NCBI GenBank assembly: GCA_907163375.1
Contig: CAJQUW010008738.1
Span: 165,001 to 229,000, forward strand
Direction: 5' to 3'
Source of the DNA: Prostheceraeus crozeri
Lineage: Eukaryota > Platyhelminthes > Polycladida > Euryleptidae
Length of the DNA stretch: 64,000 bases
How positions within the stretch are numbered: position 1 is the first letter of the stretch; the number at the start of each line of letters is the position of its first letter. A program made the position numbers and the translations under genes. This document shows, one piece after another, positions 45,951 to 57,844 of the stretch. A model generated the notes under the pieces. It did not search any database. It was not told the DNA's origin and saw nothing but the letters and a program-made list of their open reading frames with translations.

Positions 45951-47126
45951 CAGTTTACCGAGATCGGTCACTTTAGCACACATGGTGCTAAATATTTGCG
46001 AAAATTTAAATGAGCAAAACGGCTTTGTAATAAATATGTATACAATTTAAACAAACACAGTGTAAATCTGACAATGCTTCCAAAGAGCGTTTTTTTCGTT
46101 GGAAAGGAAGTGAAGCAACAATTGGCTTTCCTACATATGCACATTTACTCCCAAATCAATGTAGTTTATCTTCATATTGCCTTTGGGCTCCATGTATTGA
46201 TGTTCTCAATTTTGTTGTCCAACACACTAAACTCGGATATTTTGTTTATCTTTCTGTTTGTCAAATTAAGAGCAAAATAATTGACATGATTACTTAAAAA
46301 TATAATTGTGGTAATCCATGGATCAAGCTGATGTGGAAACAAACTTTCCAGAAATAAATTTTTACCATTTTGATGCAAAGTGGTGCAGAGACCACGGTAA
46401 ATATATATAATTTTCACATAATATCCACTAAATGAGATCAGTCAGCTGATGAAGACTCTTTTTTGTATAAGATTGATCCTTCAGACAATGTTGCAGATGT
46501 TTTGACTGATTTGCGGTCAATGCAACCCTTCAGTACATCCGTACTCCCATCTTTTTAAAAAACTAATGTATCCCTTCCTTTTAGTGTTTTTTCAATGTAC
46601 AGAGGAGAATAGTTCACCATACTAGCTAAAAAATCTGGCTACATCTGCCCAAACTATGCTATTATTGATGTGCACTTCCGAACTCAACAACAGAACCATT
46701 GTTTTGGAGAAATATGCAAAAATATTACATCTTGATGGTGCGGATTTATATACAAAATTTTCGATTTCAAGTCATGATTAGGAACATTTATCATGCTCAG
46801 ATTGCAAAACGAGCTACATATTCGGTTTCTGCGCCTAATGATACATAATATTACGTCATAAACTCAAAAAAAATTTGGACGATCTTATCGACCCTCATCC
46901 ATATTTCTCGCTTATTCTAGTATGCCCGACAACCCTATTTTCTTGGTTGAAAATCGGAGATATATATAATCTTCGATATATATTATTTTATGAATTTCTT
47001 CTGATGACACTTTCGGTGAAAAAATGTTATAGGAGCATGAACAATGGTAGAAAATGCGATGTTCCACAAAATTTCATCGTCCAATTTTGCCAAATAAAGT
47101 GGCAATCCGCGATTTTTGCCTGTAGG
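45951..47126. other. Intergenic; one short protein-like frame
   Basis: A 40-codon plus-strand frame, 46437-46556, reads SADEDSFLYKIDPSDNVADV and continues with an acidic, non-repetitive sequence to a TAA. It could be a short terminal exon, but has no recognised family and no convincing splice site. Nothing else was seen. Confidence 0.2.
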
Positions 47127-47190
47127 AAAAATGTCAAATCCCTAGTAGCCCAGCCATGGACACAGAATCCATGATCGATGATTCCAATAA
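47127..47190 (-). repeat. Dispersed-repeat terminus CCCTAGT.GCCC..CCATGGA
   Basis: The sequence AAATCCCTAGTAGCCCAGCC, then ATGGA, matches the complement of 59655-59692 (AATATCCCTAGTCGCCCGTC, then CATGGA). Both are followed by sequence rich in ATGATT/CATGCAT and then by tandem repeats. They look like the same end of one repeat family. On the strand reading outward each end is a small TCCAT/ATGGA-type hairpin followed by GGGC-ACTAG, which resembles a Helitron 3' terminus, but the similarity continues past CTAG. Confidence 0.4.
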
Positions 47191-47201
47191 ATCCATGGAA
47201 A

Positions 47202-47783
47202 ATTCAAAATTGAAAATCATTGTTGTTAAGCATGTTTAATGATTGGAAAGCTTATAAGCATTGTCAAAATACATCGATTATCATTATTGAACCAAAAATA
47301 CGCAATTACAATATCTTAAAAACTTGCATTGATGATTCATGCATAAACCTCGGTTGAACATTGATGACAAATTCGCATTGATAAAATAAAGATTATTCAA
47401 AATTGAAAATCATTGTTGTTAAGCATGTTTAATGATTGGAAAGCTTATAAGCATTGTCAAAATACATCGATTATCATTATTGAACCAAAAATACGCAATT
47501 ACAATATCTTAAAAACTTGCATTGATGATTCATGCATAAACCTCGGTTGAACATTGATGACAAATTCGCATTGATAAAAATAAAGATTATTCAAAATTGA
47601 AAATCATTGTTGGTAAGCATGTTTAATGATTGGAAAGCTTATATGCATTGTCAAAATACATCGATTATCATTATTGAACCAAAAATACGCAATTATGATA
47701 TCTTAAAAACTTGCATTGATGATTCATGCATAAATCCCGGTTGAACATTCATGATAAATTCGCATTGATAAAATAAAGATTAT
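47202..47783. repeat. Three-copy 193-bp tandem repeat
   Basis: Units start with ATTCAAAATTGAAAATCATT at 47202, 47395 and 47589 (193, 194 and about 195 bp). The first two are nearly identical and the third differs at scattered positions. Each unit carries TTGATGATTCATGCATAAA near its middle. No coding frame. It immediately follows the dispersed-repeat terminus at 47127-47190. Confidence 0.85.
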
Positions 47784-47789
47784 TATTTT

Positions 47790-50655
47790 CAATTCTTACA
47801 GTATTCCCGGGTTGAAAAAACCGAGATAATTTATCTAATATATGACTAATGGTGACAAATTTTACAAATATTAGATAATTGTTTTATAAAACAATCAAAT
47901 ACTGCATATTTGATATTTTTTAATAATTTTTGATACATCTTTGACTATTATTTGACAAATATTATCATAATCACCTAAATGTTCATATCTGAAACATTTT
48001 ACAAATATTTATGAATTAATTTGTCGATGTAACAAAAATATTCCTGCATACTTATGTAATTGTTAGCATTAAACAGTGCAGGAAGCGCACTTCTGAAATC
48101 ATCTGTTTAGCTACATGATAACAATGTTTACGTCAAATGATTGAAAAGTCACAACTTTTTATCACTAGCCAGCAGCTGGTGTCAAAACGGAACCGAATCT
48201 CCAAGACAAACACGTGAACAATGGAATTGAACTTGAACAGTGTAACTTGCACTAGCGAAGTCGATGAACATGCAGTTTGATTTCACAGACAAGCACAATA
48301 GCAGCACCCATATTTCCCATACTTCATTAATAATTGCAGGTCTACATTAATATGAGCGTTTGTTTCTTCCTTGCATGCCTTCAGTCGAGGACTTCTGTAT
48401 AATACGATCGAGTGACGTCAATCGAACAACATCAATCTTGCCTTACACGTAGGATCATTGCTTTATAGAGTGACTCACGCATAGTGTGCGCGTGTCCTCG
48501 CCCGCCGTCTTTAGCGCGCATTGACTTACTTTGCGTTTCTTTTAACAATGCGTGACCTTATACTGTCTGGCCATACTGCTGCGCTCGTTTCGATATGCGC
48601 TCCTCACTCGAACAGAAGGGCTGTGAATTGTAAAGCTTTCACTGGATGTGCCAACGACTTTTCATGCTGATTCTTTACATTGGCAAACTATGATTTCGTG
48701 AATCTTCTGAACTAAAGGAAGTATGGTAGAAGATGTGTGAATCGAATACCTGTGTGACTCAATTTCTGCCGATTCTCTCAAGTTTACGTGCTGGAGGCCT
48801 CGTAAAAGAAGGTAAGACGATCACTCATGCTACAAGCCAAGTTATTATTCCATGAAGTGTGAGTTAAATTGTATTTTAGCTGTAAGCGTACACCTTCATG
48901 GTCTCCTTTTTGAAATAATGTGCTTGAGATTGAATAAAAATTTAACATTTTTTCTAGACCTACCGGTGCTAAAGTTTTTGATTTAAAAACAATGAATATT
49001 TTTCTGAAATTCAATAGGAAAGCTCAAGCGTCGCATCATTTTCAGTGTGATCATTTTTATACTGTGCTTCAATTGAGGGTTCCATTTCTTTTTCTCACTC
49101 TGACCCGGGTTTCATTCGGGAATAGATATTGGAGAATGTAACACGGCTGTTTTAGACTGGGTAGGAATTCAAAAACAGCTTATGTTTTACTCCTTGTTCA
49201 TCCGGTAGATGTAGTGCGTACTAGGTTTACAGCATCAAGGTTTCAGGTAGTATCAGGCAAGGAAACTAAGTAGGCCAATTGATAGAGGGTAACATTATAA
49301 ATTGGAAATTAGTAAGATTTCTGCAATTTTTTAAGTGTCATGCTAAAATCATGAATTAATGAAATTGAAAAACATAATATTATAATATACTATAAAATGA
49401 ACCAACACATGAGGTCTTGAAATGAAACCTTATTTTCTCAACAACTGAACCGAATTTTAATGCGCACATTCTGCGGTCATGACTCAAAATAATTCAGAAA
49501 GCAGCGCCACTGTACTCGGTTTATACAGCATGTTTGAGACGAATAGTAGGTAGATACTTGCTTTTTTTAGATGAGGCTGCATGAATCCAAATGGTCCCAT
49601 CCCCTGATTAAGAAATAGGGCTCAAGCTAGCTACATTAGACGGTTGACCAAATGGACCTCATTTGTGATTTAGCTGGTTATAAAAGTAAGTCGTTTAATT
49701 TTCATAACGACTGATATGTCAGAGCTTCCGAATGTTTTGTAATCCTGGATATTTTGTGGCAAATGATATTGATCGGCAGTCGCGGGTATAATACTGAGTC
49801 TATTGTGAAGTACTTATGTTGCATTCTTAATATTTTTTTGAATTGTGTTTGCATGCAATACATTATTATAATTATGTCTGCTTCTATTTGTTGAATATCT
49901 ATTTTATACTTCCTACTTATTGTCAAAGTGAATGTATTTTGAACCAGTCCTCAGTATGTGGATTGTGCCATGTAAGTCATCATGTCATTTGTGTCACAAT
50001 ATATGGATGACAATCATGTACTACCGGTATCTACTTAGTTTGGGGGAGGAGTGTAGTCACAGCCACTGGTTGACTGGATTATCATACCTCGCTAGAATTC
50101 AATAATAATCAATAACTTGATACAGTAATGTGTAATACAATAACTGGAATTCAGTAATATTTTGCTGAAAACACTTTAAACATATTCATCACTCAAAAAT
50201 TTTTAATTTATAAGATTTCAATACCGCGTTGAACCAGCCCTTGCTCCCAAGACTATGAATTCACTGTCACATATTCAACCAGTATTTAACAGAATTCTGT
50301 GGTGACTATTTGGTACCACACATTTTAATTGTCTATTTAATTGCTTTTACTTTGACTACAACCAATTAAGTCTTCTATGAAATCCTCGCACGACGACTTA
50401 CAGTCGTTGGCAGCTCAGAACTAATTTATAACGAAGTTATCTAAGGATCACTTATCAAAAGTAGCGGGCACTATAACAGATCTTTGGTCTTCATATGCGT
50501 CTCTAAATTAGTTTAGACAACTAAGAAGTATCTCAGTCATAGTGAATTTATTGGTCATTCTTATTTGCAAATGATTGTAGAATTTAAATTTTAAAATTAA
50601 ATACCATGACTACAGCCTTCAAAAATTGATATTGATAGAGAGCATGCAACTTCGC
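47790..50655. other. Intergenic, nothing recognised
   Basis: No supported gene in 2.9 kb. A short GC-richer stretch (about 48480-48610, with several CGCGC-type blocks) is the only compositional feature and could be a small CpG-rich regulatory site. Confidence 0.4.
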
Positions 50656-50660
50656 ATAAC

Positions 50661-50848
50661 AGGGATGAAAATCTTTAGCGGATACGCGTTTCCGTCAGTG
50701 TCCCTTGAAAGGCTATAATGAATTTTTTTATTATGAATTTCTATAATGAATTTCTATTTAGGGCCCACGGAATTCTAGAGGATTCCGTGAGGGCCCTTCA
50801 AAAGTTGATTTTTTGTCAGAGCCCCTAACTGCCCGTTCTCATCCCCGC
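50661..50848. mobile_element. Small MITE-like inverted-end element, about 190 bp
   Basis: The left end CAGGGATGAAAATC and the complement of the right end CGGGGATGAGAACG share GGGATGA.AA. The flanks GCATAA and GCATAT are nearly identical, as expected of a target duplication. Weak: the inverted repeat is short. Confidence 0.3.
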
Positions 50849-50849
50849 A

Positions 50850-51265
50850 TATATAGATAATGTACGTTTATGTAGGCCGACCAATTAATTGCAATAATTT
50901 TATCCAAAAAATCAAATGGATTGTCAGCTTAATTTCGTCAATTGAGAAATTATTTAATTGCACCTAATTGTAGCAAATCCCTAGCAATTATTTGAAATTA
51001 ATTTTTCATTGCCCCTGTTTATCAGTGATGTTTGCGCTCGGTGAAGGTTTCTTTCTTGAAGACCATTATTTATCAGGGTGCAGTCAGAAGTCAGGTAACA
51101 TCTAAATCTGCTTGTCGTCGGTAAAAGGATAAAGGAGCTTAGCGGACGATAACTGATTTATTGTCTTGCATATCTTTCATATCACCTGTTTTTTCAAGTG
51201 AAATCAAAAATGTGTAAGCCGTCAAGTTTGGCGGTTCGTCCAAGTAAATGCGGATGAAAACGTCT
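50850..51265. other. Spacer, nothing recognised
   Basis: AT-rich; no feature recognised beyond the hAT relic that follows. Confidence 0.35.
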
Positions 51266-51267
51266 TA

Positions 51268-51455
51268 GTGAAAATTTGCTGAGCTTGCAGCTGCTGTCCA
51301 CAGTTGCCCTCCATCCAGTGCTGGTACGGAGCGAGTATTCAGCTTATGCGCACCGACACACACAAAACTGAGAAACCGTCTTTCACACCCCGTGTTGTGA
51401 AGATTGTAACAGTTCACTTAGCTCTTTAGATGATGACATTGACTTGATTGTGAAC
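51268..51455 (+). pseudogene. hAT transposase C-terminal dimerisation relic
   Basis: A plus-strand frame reads KFAELAAAVHSCPPSSAGTE, then RVFS, and on to HTKLRNRLSHP. This is the SSA.ERVFS...LRNRL signature of the hAT dimerisation region. After a frame shift the sequence continues RVVKIVTVHLAL and an acidic stretch, as in intact members. The catalytic part is missing and stops are frequent upstream. It is an old, isolated fragment with no TIRs identified. Confidence 0.6.
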
Positions 51456-51459
51456 GAGT

Positions 51460-52005
51460 GAAGGATTGTTGTAATGATTGGGGCCGTCTTGTTGGCATCT
51501 TGTTCAAAAGCCTACTCATTGCTTTTATAGGCCCATATTAAGTAAGATGATGCAAATTTGTGTAGAGATGTAATTAAGGAGTTGCTATGTTTAGACTTTT
51601 TGCACTAGTAGATTTATTTTTTTAATTGTTTTCTGATTTTCGTTAAATACACGCGTATGTTTTACAGTTTTCAACAGAAATCCTGATATTATTTACATGT
51701 AGGCCTAGTTCTTCTTTTTATATTTGTGCCTTCTTTCTGTACCAGATGAGAATATCTGTCAATTTCAGACTGATCAAACCAAAATATAGCCTATTTGCGT
51801 AGCGAGTACATGTGCATGTATTCCAAATTCATGGCATTATCAAAACTTGACATGACTAGACTACCGTATGTCATTGACCTTGAACAGTCCGGTTAACTGA
51901 GCAATGCTAACTAATTCAAATATGCCATATCAAAAGGTCGGTTGATAATTTCGTTATATATAGAAGTATCTAAATCTGTATATAATTGCACGTAATATTA
52001 AATGG
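51460..52005. other. Spacer, nothing recognised
   Basis: TAGGCCTA at 51700-51707; no other feature. Confidence 0.35.
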
Positions 52006-53423
52006 CAGATCTATAGCAGTGGTCGGACCATCTGCGAAAATGTTTAAAAAAATGAACTCGCTGGGAAAAAAATTGACTTGGTCCTGCGAAAAATTGAACC
52101 TCGTAATTCTTACATTTAAATGAATCTATGTTGTCTTATAGAATAAACACTGGTCTACAGGATGGAAAAGGCAAACTAATAACAACTAATTAGCATGTTA
52201 TTCATTACGTTATCATTTAGTTAAAGCTTCATTCATAATATTCACAGCGTCTTACATCTTGTAACAGATTCAGTAAAATAAAAGAATTGCAGCAGTAGTT
52301 CCGAGCATCTACTGAGTTACTGTGGATGTTGTAACCGCATACGAAGCTGTCAAAGCCATGTTTAAGAAGTTGCCGATAGTTCTATAGAAGAATGATAACC
52401 GACTTGATTTCAAATAATTTTTCAATTGATGTATAGACAAAACAAATAAAATTCAAATTAATATGAGTATTGTTGTCGGATATATGCATTGAAATTCATT
52501 TTGTACACTCGCTCGATGCCTGAAATTCTGAACGCAACTGGAGTCATTTGAAGCGCTCCACACTTCCTATACGATTTACTCATATTTTTGATATTCAGCT
52601 AACGATGCAACGGCTCTTATGGATGCAGAAAACACAATGTCTAGCCTTGTGTTATCAGTTGCATTGCCATTAAGTTGTCCAAAATATCCTCGAACAGCTG
52701 GTGGTTTTTAAGATCACCCGAAAAGATCAAATCAAGCGATGAGTGATGTTAAATGAATGTACTCTCATCTTACAAACGGTTCTTACCTTCCATTCAGAAA
52801 ATTTGAAAGCGCATTCTAAAGACGTGGATGCTGCAAAAAATGTACCACATTTTATACCAGATAGGCAGAAAATTTCATAGCTGACCCTGGAAAATAGACT
52901 GTTCTGGAATTTTCTCTTAAATGATGCAAAGTCCATAAAAATGAAATGTCCGAATCTCGAGACATCTGTTTTTGATCAACAGTGTGTGAGCGTTGACCTA
53001 GCTGCCGACAATCAGTTCTGCCCATAGAAATAAACTGTTTATCTGAAGTTAGCAATTTTATCTTTTTAGTTGTCTGTTTATTGTTGTCAATTTCTATGGT
53101 TCTGCCACACGTTGCCAACCACAGACAGTCTTCGTAAAAAGTGTCGTTGGCCAAGCGGCATTCCAAGGCTTGTTTTAAAGAACAAGAGGACAGATCACCA
53201 TCAAAAAAAGCGGAAAACAGTTACAGCAAAAAAAGGAAAATAATTTTGTGACAATAAATTCGATGCTTCAGAGCACTAAGAGATAAAAGATAGAGGCATC
53301 GGACAAAAAGAAACACGAGGGAATATGAACATTAATATGATGTAGAACTATCGAGCCGGAGTTGATAATACTGCAGGAAAGCACATTTTGTTCTGCTCGA
53401 ATTAGATTCATTGGCACACAAGT

Positions 53424-53446
53424 TTTCGGTCTAAGACCTTCGTCTG
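53424..53446 (-). other. Hammerhead-like / Penelope 3'-end motif, single copy
   Basis: On the minus strand: CAGACGAAGGTCTTAGACCG followed by AAAAC. GGTC-TTA-GACC can form a stem-loop between GACGA-A and GAAA, the same plan as in hairpins 2 and 4. An extra A between the GANGA core and the stem departs from the canonical hammerhead consensus. Confidence 0.4.
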
Positions 53447-54120
53447 TTGCAGAAATAATGTGATCATCAGATTAATGCGACTACCAATTATTCCTGTAAT
53501 TTCCTGCAAGCAGATGCAAAAATTTTGTTGCTTGTGCAGTCGCCGCCACTGATCGATTTCAGTTCCTCCAGGTGCCTGGAAATTTGGGGTGGACCTATAC
53601 CCTCAAGCTCGATGCATTCCGAGACAGAGAGAATTGATGGGAAATACCAGTGCAATATTAATGGAAAACCAAGCAAGACAGCAGCGTGAGGAGCAGGAGG
53701 AGTCAATGGAAAGAGAACATCATACTTGATCATACTCAGAGACATCATGCTCAATGTTTTCATGTATATGATTGTTGCATCTTTACAAGTCAAGATTTCC
53801 ACACCGCTGAATTTCTGCATCATCTACTTTTTCTCTTTCGATCCGTAATTATTACTTGTTTTCTTTTGATGAAAACTTCTGCTTTCTGTCAATTGCTGAT
53901 TGGTTTATCTCCTTTTGTTGTGACCTTCCTGTCAGCGCCTGTTATCAACTGGAACGGATCATGTCTTAAATGACATGTAATAACAAGAATTTTTGTTGTA
54001 AAATTTTTGTTGGTGGTTTAGTTGTAAGGTTAGTGACTTTTGACTATATTTGCTACATGCACATGTATGTACTAGCTGATAAGATGGATTCGGTAACAAA
54101 ATGCCAGTTTTATCTTTTAG

Positions 54121-54360
54121 GAACCGGCGCTGTGGCCTTGTGGTAGAGTGTTCGCTCTGCGTCCGGGAGACCTTGGTTCAAATCTTGGTCGGGTCAAACC
54201 TAAGACTTTTAAAATAGGTACACTCTGCATTCTTGCTAAACACTCAGCACGGAAAAGAATGAAAGTGGTAAATGACAACTCGGCCACATGGAAGAAAGGC
54301 TCCGTGCCTAATGTGCTTCCGAGTATAAACAACGTTCATTTATCTATTTATTTTTTATAA
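54121..54360 (+). mobile_element. tRNA-derived SINE nested in the hAT element
   Basis: The head has an A-box-like TGGCCTTGTGGTAGAGTG and, about 30 bases on, a B-box-like GGTTCAAATCTTGG, the internal RNA polymerase III promoter of tRNA genes. The acceptor stem does not pair as in a real tRNA. The sequence continues through a tRNA-unrelated body (GGTACACTCTGCATTCTTGC) to an A/T-rich tail near 54345-54360. This layout is that of a SINE mobilised by a partner LINE. The partner and family are unknown. Confidence 0.6.
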
Positions 54361-54729
54361 TTTAGGTAGTTAAGTATTAACAAAATGGCTCCTAAGAAAG
54401 AGTAGATGGCAGTAGTAGCAAGTTTCTGAAATCAGATATTTGCGAAAAATCTTTTGTGAGTCATCACTGACGGAACGTAGTTACTTTCGAAAAATCTGGC
54501 TTATTACAAGAAAGCACTTATTTGCGGAGATTGCACAAGACATTTTGAAAAATCAGTTTGTCCCGACAGATATTGGGCGTTGGTCAAGTTTTGATAAGAG
54601 CGGTGTTTACTCTTCATAATCATGAAATATGATACTATAATTTGCTGGTATTAGTAGGCCTGCGAAAATTTTGTAGAGCTGCGAAAAAAACGGAAAAATC
54701 TCTGGCCCGACCACTGATCTATAGATAAA

Positions 54730-55325
54730 AGTGAAAAACTTAAGTGCATGTATTTTTTCATTGGAATTTTTGATTTAATTGTGTAATAGTTGTTCTGTAA
54801 ATGTAAAACTATTATGTTGATCAGTCTGTACTTAATCCCTTCTTTGTAGATGGTTGTTTTCCCATTACACGGATTCTCTCAATTGCATGGGATGTTTCGG
54901 GCTTTTCTGCAGCTCAATTAAAGTGGTCTCGTTATTCCTGGTAAGTTGCAATTATTATGATCATTTAACAGGCATTTTTGTGTGGATTGACGTTGAAGGT
55001 GGTCGTTTTCCCGGATACACATGTTCTTCCAATTTCATTGAAAGTCATAATTGGTGCTTCTGAGTTTGGCAGCTCATTCTTTACTTGTATATTAAAGTAT
55101 GTATTTTAAAAGAGGAATCATTTTCAAAATTTGTGGCTGTTTGAAAATGGGATTAGGTCATTCTCTTTTCTCTGCAGCTCAGAAATTCTAAGTCGTTACA
55201 TGACTTTCATCATTTAGTGTAGCCTACGATGTAGATGATATAAAAGGAGTTTATCGAATATTGATAGATATAAAACACGTGATTACATAATGAACTAGAA
55301 ATAAGAATGGAAATAAATGATCACT
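54730..55325. other. Intergenic, nothing recognised
   Basis: No exon or element ends seen. Confidence 0.35.
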
Positions 55326-55331
55326 TTAAGT

Positions 55332-55457
55332 AATCGAAAATTGCCGATGCTGTTTGAAAATATATTCCCAAACTTTCGTCTGTCTCAGACCGCGTCAGGG
55401 GACGACGAAAATTTGAGAATATGTTTTCAACACAAACAGCATCGGCTATTTTCGATT
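55332..55457. repeat. Imperfect inverted repeat (hairpin 4)
   Basis: Left arm from 55332 (AATCGAAAATTGCCGATGCT) pairs with the right arm ending at 55457, with several mismatches and small length differences. The centre contains, on the minus strand, CCTGACGCGGTCTGAGACAG followed by ACGAAAG, and on the plus strand GACGACGAAAAT. This is the same TGACG...GACGAAA plan as hairpins 1 and 2. Confidence 0.65.
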
Positions 55458-55733
55458 TTTTATAGGCTGTTTATGAGGAACAATTAAATGATTATTTGAA
55501 AATGATATTCTATTCAACTACAATTTGGTCATCTTAAATCAATAAAGAATCTGTCTACTGATCCGCGCGTGTCCCGAAATTTGAAAGAGACAAGTGTGAA
55601 TTTTTGGAAAATCTGGTATACAGTTGCTATCATGTATTCATAAAAGGTGACTTAATCAGTAAAAGTCAAACATCAAATGCCAATTTTGAGTAAGCCCCTC
55701 CCCCTCCTATTTGACGTCAATTGCAGACAGCCC

Positions 55734-56018
55734 CTACAATGGTTTTAAAATAACATACTTGTAATTTTCGTTTCGTTGCAGGTGGTTAATGCTCGTGGTG
55801 ATCTCCACATTTGATGCTTTACTTCCTTTGTCCTCTATTAACTTTCGATACTCGCTGCTGATCACTGCGTCAATGTGTGCAATTGGATTGATTATGGTTG
55901 ATCTTTCAATATTTCGTGCGAATTGTATGGGATGAATACTGCGAAATAATCTTTTGTGTTTTTGGAATCCATTGAGTTTATGCATGTCATACTTGTGTGT
56001 CAGAATCTTCGACATCAA
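55734..56018 (-). other. Unassigned 94-codon minus-strand frame, possible exon
   Basis: The frame starts with two Met codons at 56018 and has ordinary protein composition without repeats (for example IERSTIINPIAHIDAVISSE, then KLIEDKGSKASN). A donor-like CAA|GTATGT lies close to its end (about 55758). No domain or family was recognised. It lies between two hAT elements and may be either a host exon or a transposon remnant. Confidence 0.25.
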
Positions 56019-56340
56019 ACGTGGCTATCGTTTTATCACTATACATATATGGCCCCTTGAAGTGTCAGTGGCTGTTTATGATGGCAAATTATACCGATGA
56101 CTTACTGATAATCATTACATCTATCGTGTATATGCATTTTTCAAGTCTTGCAATGTCCTAACGTTATGTCACCATGATTATCGTGAATGCTTCGTGAATT
56201 TGTCGTCTATGAATGTATTGCATTTCATATATATTAGACCCAGTATAGCATGGATTATACAGTGAGATTATATCAACTTCATAATACACGCATGTGTCTT
56301 GGCGTATCTATCATTTCCGTGTGTTCAAGCATGCCGGCAC

Positions 56341-56840
56341 GGGGTGGGCAAAGCCCATGCTGCCCTTTTCACAGGGTGGGCAGGGTGGGCAATGCTGCCT
56401 TTTTAGAGGAAGGGCAAATCGCCTTTTCACGGGATGGGCAAATTTGTTTAATTACCTATATTACGCTCGTATATTGCCCTTTTTTCAAGCACGATGTAAG
56501 TGACTTCAATTAGGATTTTTCCTTTAGACAGGATGGACAAGTTAATATGTGTCGCCTTTTGGTTCACAGAGTGGGCAAGTTGATCAACATGATTGCCGTA
56601 GGGTGAGCAAATTGATCTATTTTGCCTTTTTACATGGTCGGCATAAGTTATTAATGTACATATGTTGCCTTTTTTACGAGTACAAGGTGGGCACGTGTTT
56701 CTATGTTGCCTTTTTGCGCGGCGGCCAAGTTATTCGACTGTGTCTTGCATTTTGACATCTGCAATTTGCCCCTGTGCAATTTATAGAGGATGGGCAAATA
56801 GAAACAATGCTGACTTTTTCACAAGGCGTGGGCACGTCTG
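56341..56840. repeat. Asymmetric subterminal array of TGGGCAA...TGCCTTTTT units
   Basis: About twelve degenerate units of plan GGnTGGGCAA-spacer-TTGCCTTTTT-nAC lie between 56341 and 56840, with starts near 56341, 56374, 56408, 56432, 56531, 56571, 56601, 56636, 56686, 56720, 56788 and 56825. Spacing varies from 24 to about 100 bases. The right end of the element has only about one and a half units in inverted orientation (58640-58680). They are candidate transposase-binding sites; this is an inference from position. Confidence 0.65.
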
Positions 56841-56863
56841 CGGTCACATTTACAAAATAGATA

Positions 56864-57844
56864 ATGCCATACAGTTGGGAGACTCGCGAAAAGTCGAAAG
56901 GAATAGTGAATCAATTGAGGGACACCTTTTTGATCGCTAGCATTAAGTGCTCATACGACGTGATCTGTATAATGGAGAATATTTCCAGGACTACTCAAAG
57001 ATCTGCTGATGTTAGTGCTCAAGAAGCGAATTTCGTCATCAACCTTGCGAAGCAACGATTCAAAGAAATGTGCTGCAATGACGAAGCTAGTAAGATATGG
57101 AGTCATGCAGAAAAGCTACAAGCAGAATTAGGGGACGAAATGACAGATAGGATCATGGAGAGGAAGGAAAAGAGAAAAAGAAAACTGCCAGAAATATTGT
57201 CCGAAATGACAGACCTGCCTGATGTTGATACACCGGATACAACGTTCCAATCTTTTTCCCAGAAGTATTTTGATTTGATCAATTTGATCGACGGAGCAAT
57301 GCAGAGAAGATTCTTCCAAAATGATTTGAAAATATTAGAAGATATTGAAATAGCCCTGATAGACTCTGTAAATGGCAAACTCGAGAAGGAATCATTTGAC
57401 AAAATATTTCCAATTGTGTCCAGAGTAATGAAGCTTCAACAATCTCGGAAAGCAGAATTTGAAGAAGAACTAAAGGGTTTTCCAGTCCTCCTCAAAATGA
57501 GAAATGAACAGATCAAACCAAGAATAAAGACGGTTACAAAGATATCATCAATTTGTGATATATTTAACGCAATGCCAATGACGAAAAAAGCTTGCAAAAT
57601 TACCCACGACTTGCTGAAATATTATTGCACAGTACTCATGAGCTCAGCGACAGCGGAAAGAAGTTTCAGCGCAATGCGACGCCTGAAAACATGGACCAGA
57701 GCCAAGACTGGACCAAACCACCTTAACAATATCTTGTTTGCAGTATTGCATAAGGATTACATGGACGATGTTAATATCCACACCGTTGCTGATGAATTCA
57801 TCAAATTCAATGAAAAGAGACTCTCATACTTTGGACATTTCTGA
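56864..57844 (+). CDS. hAT transposase C-terminal half (ZMYM1-like group), open frame
   Basis: A 326-codon frame with ATG at 56864 and TGA at 57842-57844. Residues from about 260 (SSATAERSFSAMRRLKTWTR, then LNNILFAVLHKDY) form the hAT dimerisation domain, in the version found in zinc-finger MYM-type protein 1-like and related proteins. The upstream 250 residues fit the helical region between the second and third catalytic acids of that group (acidic/basic helices such as MERKEKRKRKLPEIL). The N-terminal zinc finger and the earlier catalytic Asp residues are absent, so it cannot transpose itself. The frame has no stop or shift. Whether the first 30-40 residues are real coding sequence is uncertain. 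Confidence 0.8.
   Translation: MPYSWETREKSKGIVNQLRDTFLIASIKCSYDVICIMENISRTTQRSADVSAQEANFVINLAKQRFKEMCCNDEASKIWSHAEKLQAELGDEMTDRIMERKEKRKRKLPEILSEMTDLPDVDTPDTTFQSFSQKYFDLINLIDGAMQRRFFQNDLKILEDIEIALIDSVNGKLEKESFDKIFPIVSRVMKLQQSRKAEFEEELKGFPVLLKMRNEQIKPRIKTVTKISSICDIFNAMPMTKKACKITHDLLKYYCTVLMSSATAERSFSAMRRLKTWTRAKTGPNHLNNILFAVLHKDYMDDVNIHTVADEFIKFNEKRLSYFGHF

Larger units (their letters stand above)
52017..54716. mobile_element. hAT element with perfect 8-bp target duplication, 2.7 kb
   Basis: The left end CAGTGGTCGGACC and the complement of the right end CAGTGGTCGGGCC are hAT-type termini. The identical octamer ATCTATAG flanks both sides (52009-52016 and 54717-54724), which fixes the boundaries. 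Repeated GCGAAAA blocks lie just inside both ends. No intact transposase is present: minus-strand open frames at 53166-52852 and 53823-53488 show no catalytic motif. It carries a tRNA-derived SINE (54121-54360) and a Penelope-3'-end-like motif (53424-53446), so it is a nest of insertions. Confidence 0.85.

Noticed and set aside
54121..54195. Functional tRNA gene
   Set aside because: A- and B-box-like sequences are present but the acceptor and anticodon arms do not pair properly, and the sequence continues into a body and tail typical of a SINE.
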